Of a DNA stretch of 33,462 nt, positions 1 to 6,022 are shown piece by piece. The stretch is from Prevotella sp. (lineage in GTDB: Bacteria > Bacteroidota > Bacteroidia > Bacteroidales > Bacteroidaceae). Made by a program: the position numbers and the translations under genes. Every line of letters begins with the position of its first letter. Within the stretch, counting starts at the first letter, position 1. The stretch spans positions 1 to 33,462 of the forward strand of contig JAFVGS010000031.1 of assembly GCA_017474845.1 (NCBI GenBank). Reading direction: 5' to 3'. The notes under the pieces were generated by a model. It saw only the letters and a list, made by a program, of their open reading frames with translations, ran no database searches and had not been told where the DNA came from.

Positions 1-169
1 AAATTCATGCCGCAAAGGTAAGCATAATTTTTTTAACCGCTGTGTTCTACAACGCGGTTTTGGCATCTTGCAGAGGCTAACTGGCTGAAAATCAATTGCA
101 ACTTTTTTGAAAAAAGTTCAAAGCGTTAAAGTTGGGTTAATATGTCTTTGTTAGTATGTTAGTCTGTCT
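1..169. other. Left-edge intergenic stretch
   Basis: No gene is supported here. A -7-like box TACCTTTGC lies on the minus strand at 20-12 and points off the window, so a minus-strand gene may begin just outside. No TTTG sits 20 bases upstream of it, so it is weak. A 9-bp perfect palindrome (AACTTTTTT, one spacer base, AAAAAAGTT) at 100-118 could help end transcription of the DUF4435 gene. The bases 137-179 contain short repeats of the type TTAGTNTG. A weak 6-bp hairpin (AACCGC/GCGGTT) lies at about 35-59. Confidence 0.4.
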
Positions 170-1168
170 TTAATCTGAATCCAAGTATGTTCTTATATCT
201 TCCTGTACGCGGCGGAACTGCTCGGAAGACATATAGCCACTGTTCTTCTTGAGCATTGCCTTGATATCCTGCAACGAGTTCTCGTAACAGGTCATCTCAT
301 TATGCTTCTGCGTCTGATGGGCCCTGGCACGGTTAATCTCCGTCTGCCGCTCCTGACGCAGCAGGTTACACACCTTTGAGAGTATCGGCGACACAACAGT
401 GTCGAACAGATGATGACCCTGTATATATAAATAGGTGGTCTGTGGTGTCACGCCGAGTGCCTTGATACTGTCCTTCGTGGCCAGATATTCCTCCTTGGCA
501 TCGGGATACTGGCGCTGCAGCTCGTTGATCTTCGTATGCACCTTGCGCCTCACATTCTCTATCGACGGTCCGGGAGTCATCACATTGAAGCCTCCGGGAT
601 CGGCGATGCGGTTAAAGTCCGTGATGGTGAACTTCGGATAGTTACCGTTACGGTAGACCATCACCGACCAGACGAACAGCGGGAAGATGGCCTCGGAGAA
701 CAGACGGAAATACTCACGGAAGTCGAAGATGCGATGGTCGTTCAGCGTCACGGAGACACAGACGTTATGGAGCGACGGGGCATAGCATTGGAAGTTCTCG
801 ATGGCATAGACATAGGTATGGAACACATACGGACTCTCCAATACCTGACGTGACGAACTTGTTGTACCCTGAATCAGATAGTCGTAGTCGGCATCCACAC
901 AGGCAATCATGTCCCTACCTAAGGGTTCTCCTTTGAGAAAGTTCATCAGCACCGACTTCTTTCCCCGGGTGAGTTTCCCCTTCGACGGCAGCATCACCTC
1001 AAAATAGCGCTTTTCGTTCTCGAACTCCGAGAGCACCGTGCGCCAGAAGTAGATATCGTCATAGCTCTCTACATAGGCCACAATCCTATGCCTTGCCTTC
1101 TTCGATGTCAGCGCATTCGCCGCCTCGAAGTAGCGGCTATTGAGATTATCCTTCAGTCGGTTCGCCAT
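170..1168 (-). CDS. DUF4435 (TOPRIM-like) protein, possible effector of a two-gene defence module
   Basis: The ATG at 1168-1166 is preferred: it overlaps the upstream gene's TGA by one base (TGATG), as in coupled gene pairs, and gives 332 residues. The frame stays open further upstream, but only over the ATPase gene. The N-terminal third has the DUF4435 pattern: an acidic residue in VESYDDIYFW (E34) and a DxD in CVDADYDYL (D92, D94), matching the metal-binding residues of TOPRIM nucleases. DUF4435 proteins are partners of AAA ATPases. In PARIS the DUF4435 protein AriB is the toxic effector released by the ATPase AriA. Equating this gene with AriB is inference; an unrelated nucleic-acid repair role is also possible. 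It is the last gene of the glyS-led minus-strand run. Confidence 0.8.
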   Translation of the reverse strand: MANRLKDNLNSRYFEAANALTSKKARHRIVAYVESYDDIYFWRTVLSEFENEKRYFEVMLPSKGKLTRGKKSVLMNFLKGEPLGRDMIACVDADYDYLIQGTTSSSRQVLESPYVFHTYVYAIENFQCYAPSLHNVCVSVTLNDHRIFDFREYFRLFSEAIFPLFVWSVMVYRNGNYPKFTITDFNRIADPGGFNVMTPGPSIENVRRKVHTKINELQRQYPDAKEEYLATKDSIKALGVTPQTTYLYIQGHHLFDTVVSPILSKVCNLLRQERQTEINRARAHQTQKHNEMTCYENSLQDIKAMLKKNSGYMSSEQFRRVQEDIRTYLDSD

Positions 1169-1974
1169 CACACCGTGATATCTGTAACCTCCGTGACAGC
1201 ATCCACCCAACCGTTCATGACGACGGCCGGCGAGTGCGTGGTCAGGATGATCTGCACGTTCGGATTCAGTTCCAGACAGAGGTCGATGATGCGCTTCTGC
1301 CACTCGATATGTAGCGACACCTCGGGTTCGTCCATGAAGAGCACGTACGGCTGGTTGTCCTCCACGAGCACGGTGAGCAGGATGGCCAGGATCTGCTTCT
1401 CGCCGCTCGACAGCTGATAGGGCACCAGCGTCTCACCGATCTGCGAGAACCGTATCTCGTTCTCCGTCCTGACGATCTTCTTCCCGGTTTCCGTGAACAG
1501 GTCGTCGACGATATCCTGGAAACGTCTCTTCTTCTCCGACAGCTGCTGGGCGGCATCGGCATGCCCCTGTTGCAGCTGCTCGATGATGCGGTTGCCGATG
1601 TTCACCTGATAGTCGAGATACTTCCGCTGCAGATGAAAGAGCTGGAAGTCGAGGGCCGAGCGGATGCGGGTGTCCACCATGTTCAACGTCTCATTGTCGA
1701 GCATCGGGGAGTCGAGCGAACGGATGATGTCGAAACGGATGTGCGTGGCATCGGCAGGCTCCACGTCGATATGCACCCCCTTCAACAGATGGTTGATGAT
1801 ATCACCGTTGGTGTTCACACTCTTGATCACCTTGTTCAGGATGGTACTCTTGCCCACACCGTTGATACCGCTCAGGATATTCACCTGCCGGTTCAGTTCC
1901 CACACCACGTGCTTCTTCCCGCTCCAGAGCGAGTCGATCTCTATCCTTCGGATGTAGTCAGCATACTTTTGCAT
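1168..1974 (-). CDS. AAA-family ATP-binding protein (ABC/OLD-like ATPase)
   Basis: A 268-residue ABC-type ATPase of the AAA_15/AAA_21 kind. Walker A is GINGVGKST at residues 36-44. A short helical, probably coiled-coil insertion occupies about residues 105-165. The C-terminal part has the signature QLSSGEKQ, Walker B with the catalytic glutamate (YVLFMDEPEVSLH) and the switch histidine in TTHSP. All nucleotide-hydrolysis residues look intact. It is 30 bp downstream of the FKBP lipoprotein gene and coupled by TGATG to the DUF4435 gene. ATPase plus DUF4435 is the architecture of PARIS (AriA/AriB), but AriA is, as I recall, clearly longer. This could therefore be a compact relative or a different conserved Bacteroidales pair. 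No promoter is visible between it and the FKBP gene, so it is probably read from the glyS promoter. Confidence 0.85.
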   Translation of the reverse strand: MQKYADYIRRIEIDSLWSGKKHVVWELNRQVNILSGINGVGKSTILNKVIKSVNTNGDIINHLLKGVHIDVEPADATHIRFDIIRSLDSPMLDNETLNMVDTRIRSALDFQLFHLQRKYLDYQVNIGNRIIEQLQQGHADAAQQLSEKKRRFQDIVDDLFTETGKKIVRTENEIRFSQIGETLVPYQLSSGEKQILAILLTVLVEDNQPYVLFMDEPEVSLHIEWQKRIIDLCLELNPNVQIILTTHSPAVVMNGWVDAVTEVTDITV

Positions 1975-2004
1975 AGGCTTAGGTTTTTACTGGATGTCTT
2001 GTTG

Positions 2005-2637
2005 TTATCGGCTCTTGAACGTTCCCACTTCATCACCCGGATGCCAGAACGAATCCATGACGATGTCGAAGATCAGGTTACTGTATCCCGGTATGGCGTC
2101 CGTCGATGTGGTGCCGTAGCCTAACTGGTAGGGGATGTACACCCGCCAGTAGTCTCCGGGATGCATGTTCATCAGGGCCGTAGCGAAGCCGGTGACGGTA
2201 CCCGAGACATTCATGTCCGTCATGTCCGCCGTCTGCCAGTCGAAGTCGTTCAGGAAGGTCTGGTCGAACACATAGCCGTCCTTATAGCTCTTCGACGGGA
2301 TGAGTCTTCCACGATAGGCCACACGCACGGTGTCCGTATAGGCAGGACTTCCTGAACCTTCGCCCTTTGCCAGCTCCTCCACATAGATGTAGTCGCTGTT
2401 CTTGAGGTCTGTCGCACTCGCGTCCTTCGAATAGGTGACAATCTTGCGATACCAGCCGCCGTTAGTCTGTGTCGCCCACCGGTCCGTAGTGCCCTCATTG
2501 CGCTCCTGCCAGTTGGCAAACTCTTCCTCCTCATCGTTCTCCTCAGAGCAAGAAGCGAGAAGAGATAAGTGAAAAGTGAAGAGTATCAATCCCACACACT
2601 CAAACCATTTCTTCCAACGAATATTCCCAATCTTCAT
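2005..2637 (-). CDS. FKBP-type peptidyl-prolyl isomerase lipoprotein
   Basis: A 210-residue lipoprotein. The signal peptide ends in a lipobox LLASC with the lipidated Cys at residue 30. The following SEENDEEEE resembles the acidic lipoprotein export signal that sends Bacteroidetes lipoproteins to the cell surface. Residues about 90-200 form an FKBP domain: VRVAYRGRLI, GYVFDQTF, a G-x-A-x-x-MxPGDYWRVYIPYQLGYG stretch and the closing LIFDIVMDSFW. The usual role is cis-trans isomerisation of prolyl bonds in envelope proteins. It follows glyS after 85 bp that hold an inverted repeat. The signal peptide's hydrophobic core is encoded by a 7-bp tandem repeat (see 2547-2588). Confidence 0.88.
   Translation of the reverse strand: MKIGNIRWKKWFECVGLILFTFHLSLLASCSEENDEEEEFANWQERNEGTTDRWATQTNGGWYRKIVTYSKDASATDLKNSDYIYVEELAKGEGSGSPAYTDTVRVAYRGRLIPSKSYKDGYVFDQTFLNDFDWQTADMTDMNVSGTVTGFATALMNMHPGDYWRVYIPYQLGYGTTSTDAIPGYSNLIFDIVMDSFWHPGDEVGTFKSR
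2547..2588 (-). repeat. Heptad repeat inside the FKBP signal-peptide coding region
   Basis: On the plus strand six consecutive 7-bp units fit AGNNNNA: AGCAAGA, AGCGAGA, AGAGATA, AGTGAAA, AGTGAAG, AGTATCA. On the coding strand they encode the hydrophobic core and lipobox of the FKBP lipoprotein. The 7-bp period shifts reading frame each unit, so it is a DNA-level rather than a peptide repeat. Confidence 0.75.
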
Positions 2638-2655
2638 TATCTATATTCTTTTATC

Positions 2656-2717
2656 AACACGGATTATAAGGATTTTAAGGATTCTCATTTTTCCTTATAA
2701 TCCATATAATCCGTGTT
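2656..2717. repeat. Inverted repeat built of 9-bp units in the glyS-FKBP gap
   Basis: Arms 2656-2673 and 2700-2717 are inverted copies matching at 17 of 18 bases, with looser pairing continuing inward. Each arm is itself a 9-bp tandem repeat: GGATTATAA at 2661, GGATTTTAA at 2670, GGATTCTCA at 2679, mirrored by AATCC units spaced 9 bp apart. In RNA this would form a long A/U-rich hairpin between two co-directional genes. It could act as a processing site, stabiliser or attenuator; no poly-U marks it as a simple terminator. Confidence 0.75.
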
Positions 2718-2722
2718 TATTA

Positions 2723-4264
2723 TTACTGAAGCTTTTTAAGAAGGCTTGCGATGCTCACCTTGTCCTCGATGATGGCGTTCAGTTCGCTGATAGCCACGCG
2801 CTCCTGCTCCATCGTGTCGCGGAAACGGAGGGTGACGCAACCATCATTGAGGGTATCGTGGTCGACGGTGACGCAGTACGGCGTACCGATGGCGTCCTGA
2901 CGACGATAGCGCTTGCCTATAGAGTCCTTCTCGTCATACTGGCAGTTGAAGTGGAACTTCAGCTGATCGATAATCTCGCGGGCCTTCTCGGGCAGACCGT
3001 CCTTCTTCACCAGCGGCATCACGGCGCACTTCACAGGAGCCAAGGCTGCGGGCAACTTCAAGACCACACGGGTCTCGCCGTTCTCCAGTTTCTCCTCCTC
3101 GAAGGCGTGGCACATGATGCTCAGGAACATACGGTCGACACCGATTGACGTCTCGATGACGTACGGGGTATAGCTCTCGTTGGTCTGTGGATCGAAGTAT
3201 TTGATGCTCTTACCTGAGTATTTCTCATGCTGCGACAAGTCGAAGTTCGTACGAGAGTGGATACCCTCCACCTCCTTGAAGCCGAACGGCATCTTGAACT
3301 CGATATCGGTAGCGGCGTTGGCATAGTGAGCCAGCTTGTCGTGGTCGTGGAAACGGTAGTTCTCAGCGCCGAAGCCTAAGGCCTGGTGCCACTTCATACG
3401 CGTCTCCTTCCATTTCGGGAACCACTCCAACTCTGTGCCTGGCTGTACGAAGAACTGCATCTCCATCTGCTCGAACTCCCTCATACGGAAGATGAACTGA
3501 CGGGCGACGATCTCATTACGGAAAGCCTTACCGATCTGGGCGATACCGAAGGGGATCTTCATGCGGCCCGTCTTCTGCACGTTCAGGTAGTTCACGAAGA
3601 TACCCTGAGCCGTCTCAGGACGCAGGTAGATCTTCATCGAAGCATCTGCGCTGGCACCCATCTCCGTAGAGAACATCAGGTTGAACTGACGCACGTCCGT
3701 CCAGTTCCTGGTTCCGCTGATGGGGCAGACAATCTCCTCGTCGAGGATAATCTGCTTCAGTTCGTCGAGATCCGGGCCCTGCATGGCAGCAGCATAACGG
3801 GCATGGAGGGCGTCACGCTTCTCCTTCGTCTCCTTCACACGCTCCGAAGTCTCTAAATACTTCGCCTCGTCGAAGCTGTCGCCGAAGCGCTTGCGAGCCT
3901 TCTCCACTTCCTTCTGGATCTTCTCGTCGTACTTGGCAATCTGGTCCTCGATGAGCACATCGGCACGATAGCGCTTCTTCGAGTCGCGGTTATCGATCAG
4001 GGGATCGTTGAAGGCATCCACGTGTCCGCTGGCCTTCCATATCGTCGGGTGCATGAAGATGGCCGAGTCGATACCCACGATGTTCTCGTGCAGCATCGTC
4101 ATCGCCTTCCACCAGTACTGCTTGATATTATTCTTCAACTCCACGCCGTTCTGACCGTAGTCATACACAGCGCCTAAACCATCGTAAATCTCACTTGAAG
4201 GGAACACGAAACCATACTCCTTACAGTGACTCACGATCTTCTTAAATACATCTTCTTGTGCCAT
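2723..4264 (-). CDS. glyS: Glycyl-tRNA synthetase (dimeric class II type)
   Basis: This 513-residue protein charges tRNA-Gly with glycine in the cytoplasm. It is the single-chain alpha2 type, of the usual length. The N-terminus (IVSHCKEYGFVFPSSEIYDGLGAVYDYGQNGVELKNNIK) is diagnostic. Class II motif 2 is seen around FRNEIVARQFIFRMREFEQMEMQ and motif 3 around GVDRMFLSIM. The C-terminal anticodon-binding domain starts near LKLPAALAPVKCAVMPLV. The ATG at 4264 lies about 30 bp downstream of a near-consensus promoter (4295-4327), so it leads the run glyS-FKBP-ATPase-DUF4435. Confidence 0.97.
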   Translation of the reverse strand: MAQEDVFKKIVSHCKEYGFVFPSSEIYDGLGAVYDYGQNGVELKNNIKQYWWKAMTMLHENIVGIDSAIFMHPTIWKASGHVDAFNDPLIDNRDSKKRYRADVLIEDQIAKYDEKIQKEVEKARKRFGDSFDEAKYLETSERVKETKEKRDALHARYAAAMQGPDLDELKQIILDEEIVCPISGTRNWTDVRQFNLMFSTEMGASADASMKIYLRPETAQGIFVNYLNVQKTGRMKIPFGIAQIGKAFRNEIVARQFIFRMREFEQMEMQFFVQPGTELEWFPKWKETRMKWHQALGFGAENYRFHDHDKLAHYANAATDIEFKMPFGFKEVEGIHSRTNFDLSQHEKYSGKSIKYFDPQTNESYTPYVIETSIGVDRMFLSIMCHAFEEEKLENGETRVVLKLPAALAPVKCAVMPLVKKDGLPEKAREIIDQLKFHFNCQYDEKDSIGKRYRRQDAIGTPYCVTVDHDTLNDGCVTLRFRDTMEQERVAISELNAIIEDKVSIASLLKKLQ

Positions 4265-4294
4265 ATTCTATATATACCTTATTTATTTTTGGCT

Positions 4295-4327
4295 GCAAAG
4301 TTAGTGAAAATATGTCGAAACACCAAA
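4295..4327 (-). promoter_or_regulatory. Promoter of glyS
   Basis: Reading the minus strand, TTTG at 4327-4324 is followed after exactly 20 bases by TAACTTTGC at 4303-4295. This is the Bacteroidetes primary-sigma pattern (-33 TTTG, -7 TAnnTTTG). The leader before the glyS ATG is about 25 bases. Confidence 0.85.
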
Positions 4328-4333
4328 CCAAAT

Positions 4334-4361
4334 AACAATTAACAATTGACATTTAACATTT
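4334..4361. repeat. Heptad repeat upstream of the glyS promoter
   Basis: Four 7-bp units of the form NACAWTT: AACAATT, AACAATT, GACATTT, AACATTT. They lie just upstream of the glyS -33 box. The sequence belongs to the same 7-bp-period class seen at other gene borders in the window. Confidence 0.7.
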
Positions 4362-4425
4362 TATCCCATTGTTTCAACAGCCTTTCAAGGCTTGGGAGTC
4401 ATGGAAAAGATAGGGGAAAGCGTTC

Positions 4426-4513
4426 GTCCGCCCAGCCCGGACGGTGAGTCCGCGCAGGGAGGACTGTGCGTCCGGGCTGGGCGGACTCATCGTCCAGACG
4501 GCCTGGACGATGA
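4426..4513. repeat. Four-unit 22-bp array GTCC-N9-GGAC-N5 forming nested hairpins
   Basis: Four exact units start at 4426, 4448, 4470 and 4492. Each is GTCC, nine variable bases, GGAC, five variable bases. The N9 cores are GCCCAGCCC, GCGCAGGGA, GGGCTGGGC and AGACGGCCT; the N5 spacers are GGTGA, TGTGC, TCATC and GATGA. Core 1 is the exact reverse complement of core 3, so 4426-4443 and 4469-4486 form an 18-bp perfect stem with unit 2 at its tip. Spacers 3 and 4 are also complementary, so 4486-4497 and 4503-4514 form a perfect 12-bp stem around a 5-base loop. A decayed fifth unit may follow (CAGGGAGGA at 4519-4527 repeats 4455-4463). The period of 22 is not a multiple of three, which argues against coding. 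The array is GC-rich in an A/T-rich intergenic region between glyS and the tRNA. Function unknown. Confidence 0.9.
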
Positions 4514-4590
4514 GCGAACAGGGAGGAAAGTCTCGGATTAGGCCGTTATCCATCCGCCTCGTAATAGGCCAAAGCCGTAGATAAAACGCC

Positions 4591-4615
4591 GAATCCTCGC
4601 TATTGGCGAGGATTC
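4591..4615 (-). terminator. Terminator of the tRNA transcript
   Basis: A 9-bp perfect stem (GAATCCTCG/CGAGGATTC) with a 7-base loop starts two bases after the tRNA 3' end. On the minus strand it is followed by GGCGTTTTATC, a short U tract, consistent with an intrinsic terminator. Confidence 0.75.
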
Positions 4616-4616
4616 T

Positions 4617-4694
4617 TGGTAGGGACACCCGGGCTCGAACCGGGGACCTCTGCAATGTGACTGCAGCGCTCTAAACCAACTGGGCTATGCCCCT
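4617..4694 (-). tRNA. tRNA-Val (anticodon CAC), atypical
   Basis: The minus strand folds as a cloverleaf: acceptor AGGGGCA with TGTCCCT (one G-U), D arm with GG in the loop, anticodon stem CTGCA/TGCAG, T arm CCCGG/CCGGG with TTCGAGC loop, discriminator A73 and an encoded CCA (4619-4617). The 7-base anticodon loop GTCACAT puts T at position 33 and CAC at 34-36, so it should read the valine codon GUG. A73 agrees with valine identity. Odd points: the D stem has a C12-A23 mismatch, and loop bases 32 and 38 are G and T rather than the usual pyrimidine and A. It is a single-gene transcript with promoter at 4787-4819 and terminator at 4591-4615. I am surer that it is a tRNA than that it is fully active. 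Confidence 0.88.
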
Positions 4695-4786
4695 AACTTT
4701 CGTTTGCGGGTGCAAGGACGGTGCAAACCGAATGCAATCGAGCTCGCTCGAATTGCTGAGGTGCAGCCCGTTCTCGCATTTGCGCT

Positions 4787-4819
4787 GCAAAGGTACGAAG
4801 AATTTCTGAAACCACCAAA
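4787..4819 (-). promoter_or_regulatory. Promoter of the tRNA
   Basis: On the minus strand TTTG at 4819-4816 is followed after 20 bases by TACCTTTGC at 4795-4787. The mature tRNA begins about 90 bases downstream. The leader contains a hairpin around GCAATCGAG...CTCGAATTGC (about 4733-4755) that may guide 5' processing. Confidence 0.8.
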
Positions 4820-4828
4820 GGTTTTCCG

Positions 4829-4865
4829 AAAAAAAAATAATCCCCGACGTAAGTGGCGGGGATTA
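4829..4865 (-). terminator. Intrinsic terminator of the endonuclease gene
   Basis: A 9-bp perfect stem, TAATCCCCG at 4838-4846 with CGGGGATTA at 4857-4865, is followed on the minus strand by nine T residues (4837-4829). It lies 31 bp after the stop of the endonuclease gene and ends the TonB receptor/lipoprotein/nuclease unit just before the tRNA promoter. Confidence 0.9.
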
Positions 4866-4896
4866 CCTGATTATATCACGACAACTATGATGTTTT

Positions 4897-5949
4897 TCAC
4901 TTCATCACAACCTTGCGCCTGTTGCGGACGTAAACGCCTTTCTTCAGGTGGCGACCGTCATGACGCTGGCCACGGAGGTCGTAGACCTTATCGTCTACAG
5001 ATGGAGCAAGAGCCTTGTGGATCTCGGAGATGCCCGTCGTCTCGGGCTTCACGTAGTTGTTATAGCTGAAGGCCACATCGGTGTAGGAACCCCAGATGTA
5101 CTGCTCAAGTCCGGGATAGTCGACGAAGGGGTTGCGGTTCTTCTGGATACCGTAGATGGCCTCGTTGCGTTTGATCTCCTTCTCGCTGATGGGATCCTGC
5201 TGCGCCCAACGGAGGAGCATCTTCAGAGCCCACTCCTTGAAGAAGGGGAATATCGTGCCATCGAGCATCGTCTTGTCGCCTTTGTCCCAGTCTTTCGGGC
5301 TGCGGTCCTTTCCACCACCACTCTTATATGCCTCATAACAGGTGGCCATGTAGAAATAGACACGGGCTAAATCTCCCTTATACTCATCGTTAGGCTCGAA
5401 TACACGAGCCTGACCATTGACGACGGTATAGCCGATGGCTGGGTCGCAGATGCCAAACTTCGAGAAACCGCCTGCCGACTGTTTCGTGGGGTTACGGCTC
5501 TTGTCCAACTCGCCATAGGGATAGTTGGAGCGGAAGGTATTGACGGCACGATCGGTAGGGAATAGATGGTGAAGATCGGTGTACATCGGATAGTCTGTGG
5601 CATTGGAACCTTCATTGAACCAGCTCTTGGGCATGGCATGCTCACGGTTGTAGACCTTGCCTTCCTCGTCAATGTCAGCGCCCTTGTCCTGATCTTCCTT
5701 GGGTGTGAAGTTGGAGATGCCGGAATAGATGTCCCATATCTTTCCATCCTCACGGATATCGTAGCTGTTGATGGCTTCCCATACGCCGGGCGTATAACTC
5801 TGCACCGCGTGGGGAGCAATGATCTGGAAGAGGGCGGTCTTCAGTTCCACGCCTTTCTTGCCGTCGGCAGCCTGATAGTATGTGTCTGCGGGCTGTGCCA
5901 GTGAAGTGAGACTTAATAGAGGAAAAGCGAATAGTAATAGTTTCTTCAT
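4897..5949 (-). CDS. Secreted endonuclease I family nuclease with T9SS-like tail
   Basis: A 350-residue protein with a signal peptide (MKKLLLFAFPLLSLTSLAQ). The endonuclease I (EndA/NucM, beta-beta-alpha metal) core is clear: NREHAMPKSWF at 101-111 with H104 as likely general base, then DLHHLFPTD at 125-133, N137 and RSN at 140-142 as metal and phosphate ligands. Such enzymes cut DNA, and often RNA, outside the cytoplasm without sequence specificity. The last 40 or so residues (VYDLRGQR...LKKGVYVRNRRKVVMK) look like a short type-A C-terminal sorting signal of the type IX secretion system, so surface attachment or release is plausible. It is the last gene after the TonB receptor and OB-fold lipoprotein, but a terminator (5969-6006) lies just upstream. 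No -7 box was seen in the 73-bp gap, so expression probably depends on read-through. Confidence 0.9.
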   Translation of the reverse strand: MKKLLLFAFPLLSLTSLAQPADTYYQAADGKKGVELKTALFQIIAPHAVQSYTPGVWEAINSYDIREDGKIWDIYSGISNFTPKEDQDKGADIDEEGKVYNREHAMPKSWFNEGSNATDYPMYTDLHHLFPTDRAVNTFRSNYPYGELDKSRNPTKQSAGGFSKFGICDPAIGYTVVNGQARVFEPNDEYKGDLARVYFYMATCYEAYKSGGGKDRSPKDWDKGDKTMLDGTIFPFFKEWALKMLLRWAQQDPISEKEIKRNEAIYGIQKNRNPFVDYPGLEQYIWGSYTDVAFSYNNYVKPETTGISEIHKALAPSVDDKVYDLRGQRHDGRHLKKGVYVRNRRKVVMK

Positions 5950-5968
5950 ATTGTTGATAGTCGTAATT

Positions 5969-6006
5969 AAAAAAGGCTCCCGACACCAAAGTCGGCATCG
6001 GGAGCC
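5969..6006 (-). terminator. Terminator between the lipoprotein and nuclease genes
   Basis: A 9-bp perfect stem (GGCTCCCGA at 5975-5983 with TCGGGAGCC at 5998-6006) is followed on the minus strand by TTTTTTAATT. It begins 16 bp after the lipoprotein stop and probably sets a lower transcript level for the nuclease downstream. Confidence 0.85.
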
Positions 6007-6022
6007 CTATTAGATTCTGTGA

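Noticed and set aside
35-59. Hairpin AACCGC/GCGGTT as a terminator
   Set aside because: Only 6 bp with a 13-base loop and no proper U tract on the side needed by the minus-strand gene.
4426-4513. CRISPR array
   Set aside because: The conserved blocks are only 4 bases each with 9- and 5-base variable parts, far too short for repeats and spacers, and no cas genes are present.
4519-4620. GAGGAAAGTC at 4525-4532 and nearby resembles the conserved 5' core of RNase P RNA
   Set aside because: RNase P RNA needs about 300 further bases and the matching 3' element with ACAGAA; only about 90 bases remain before the tRNA and that element is absent.
4374-4655. Open frame of 93 codons on the minus strand through the array and tRNA
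   Set aside because: It begins inside the tRNA, crosses its terminator and the 22-bp array, whose period is out of frame, and shows no domain or signal.
4704-5069. Plus-strand open frame of 121 codons over the tRNA promoter and nuclease 3' end
   Set aside because: It runs through a promoter and a terminator of the other strand and overlaps the nuclease gene; the product has no recognisable features.
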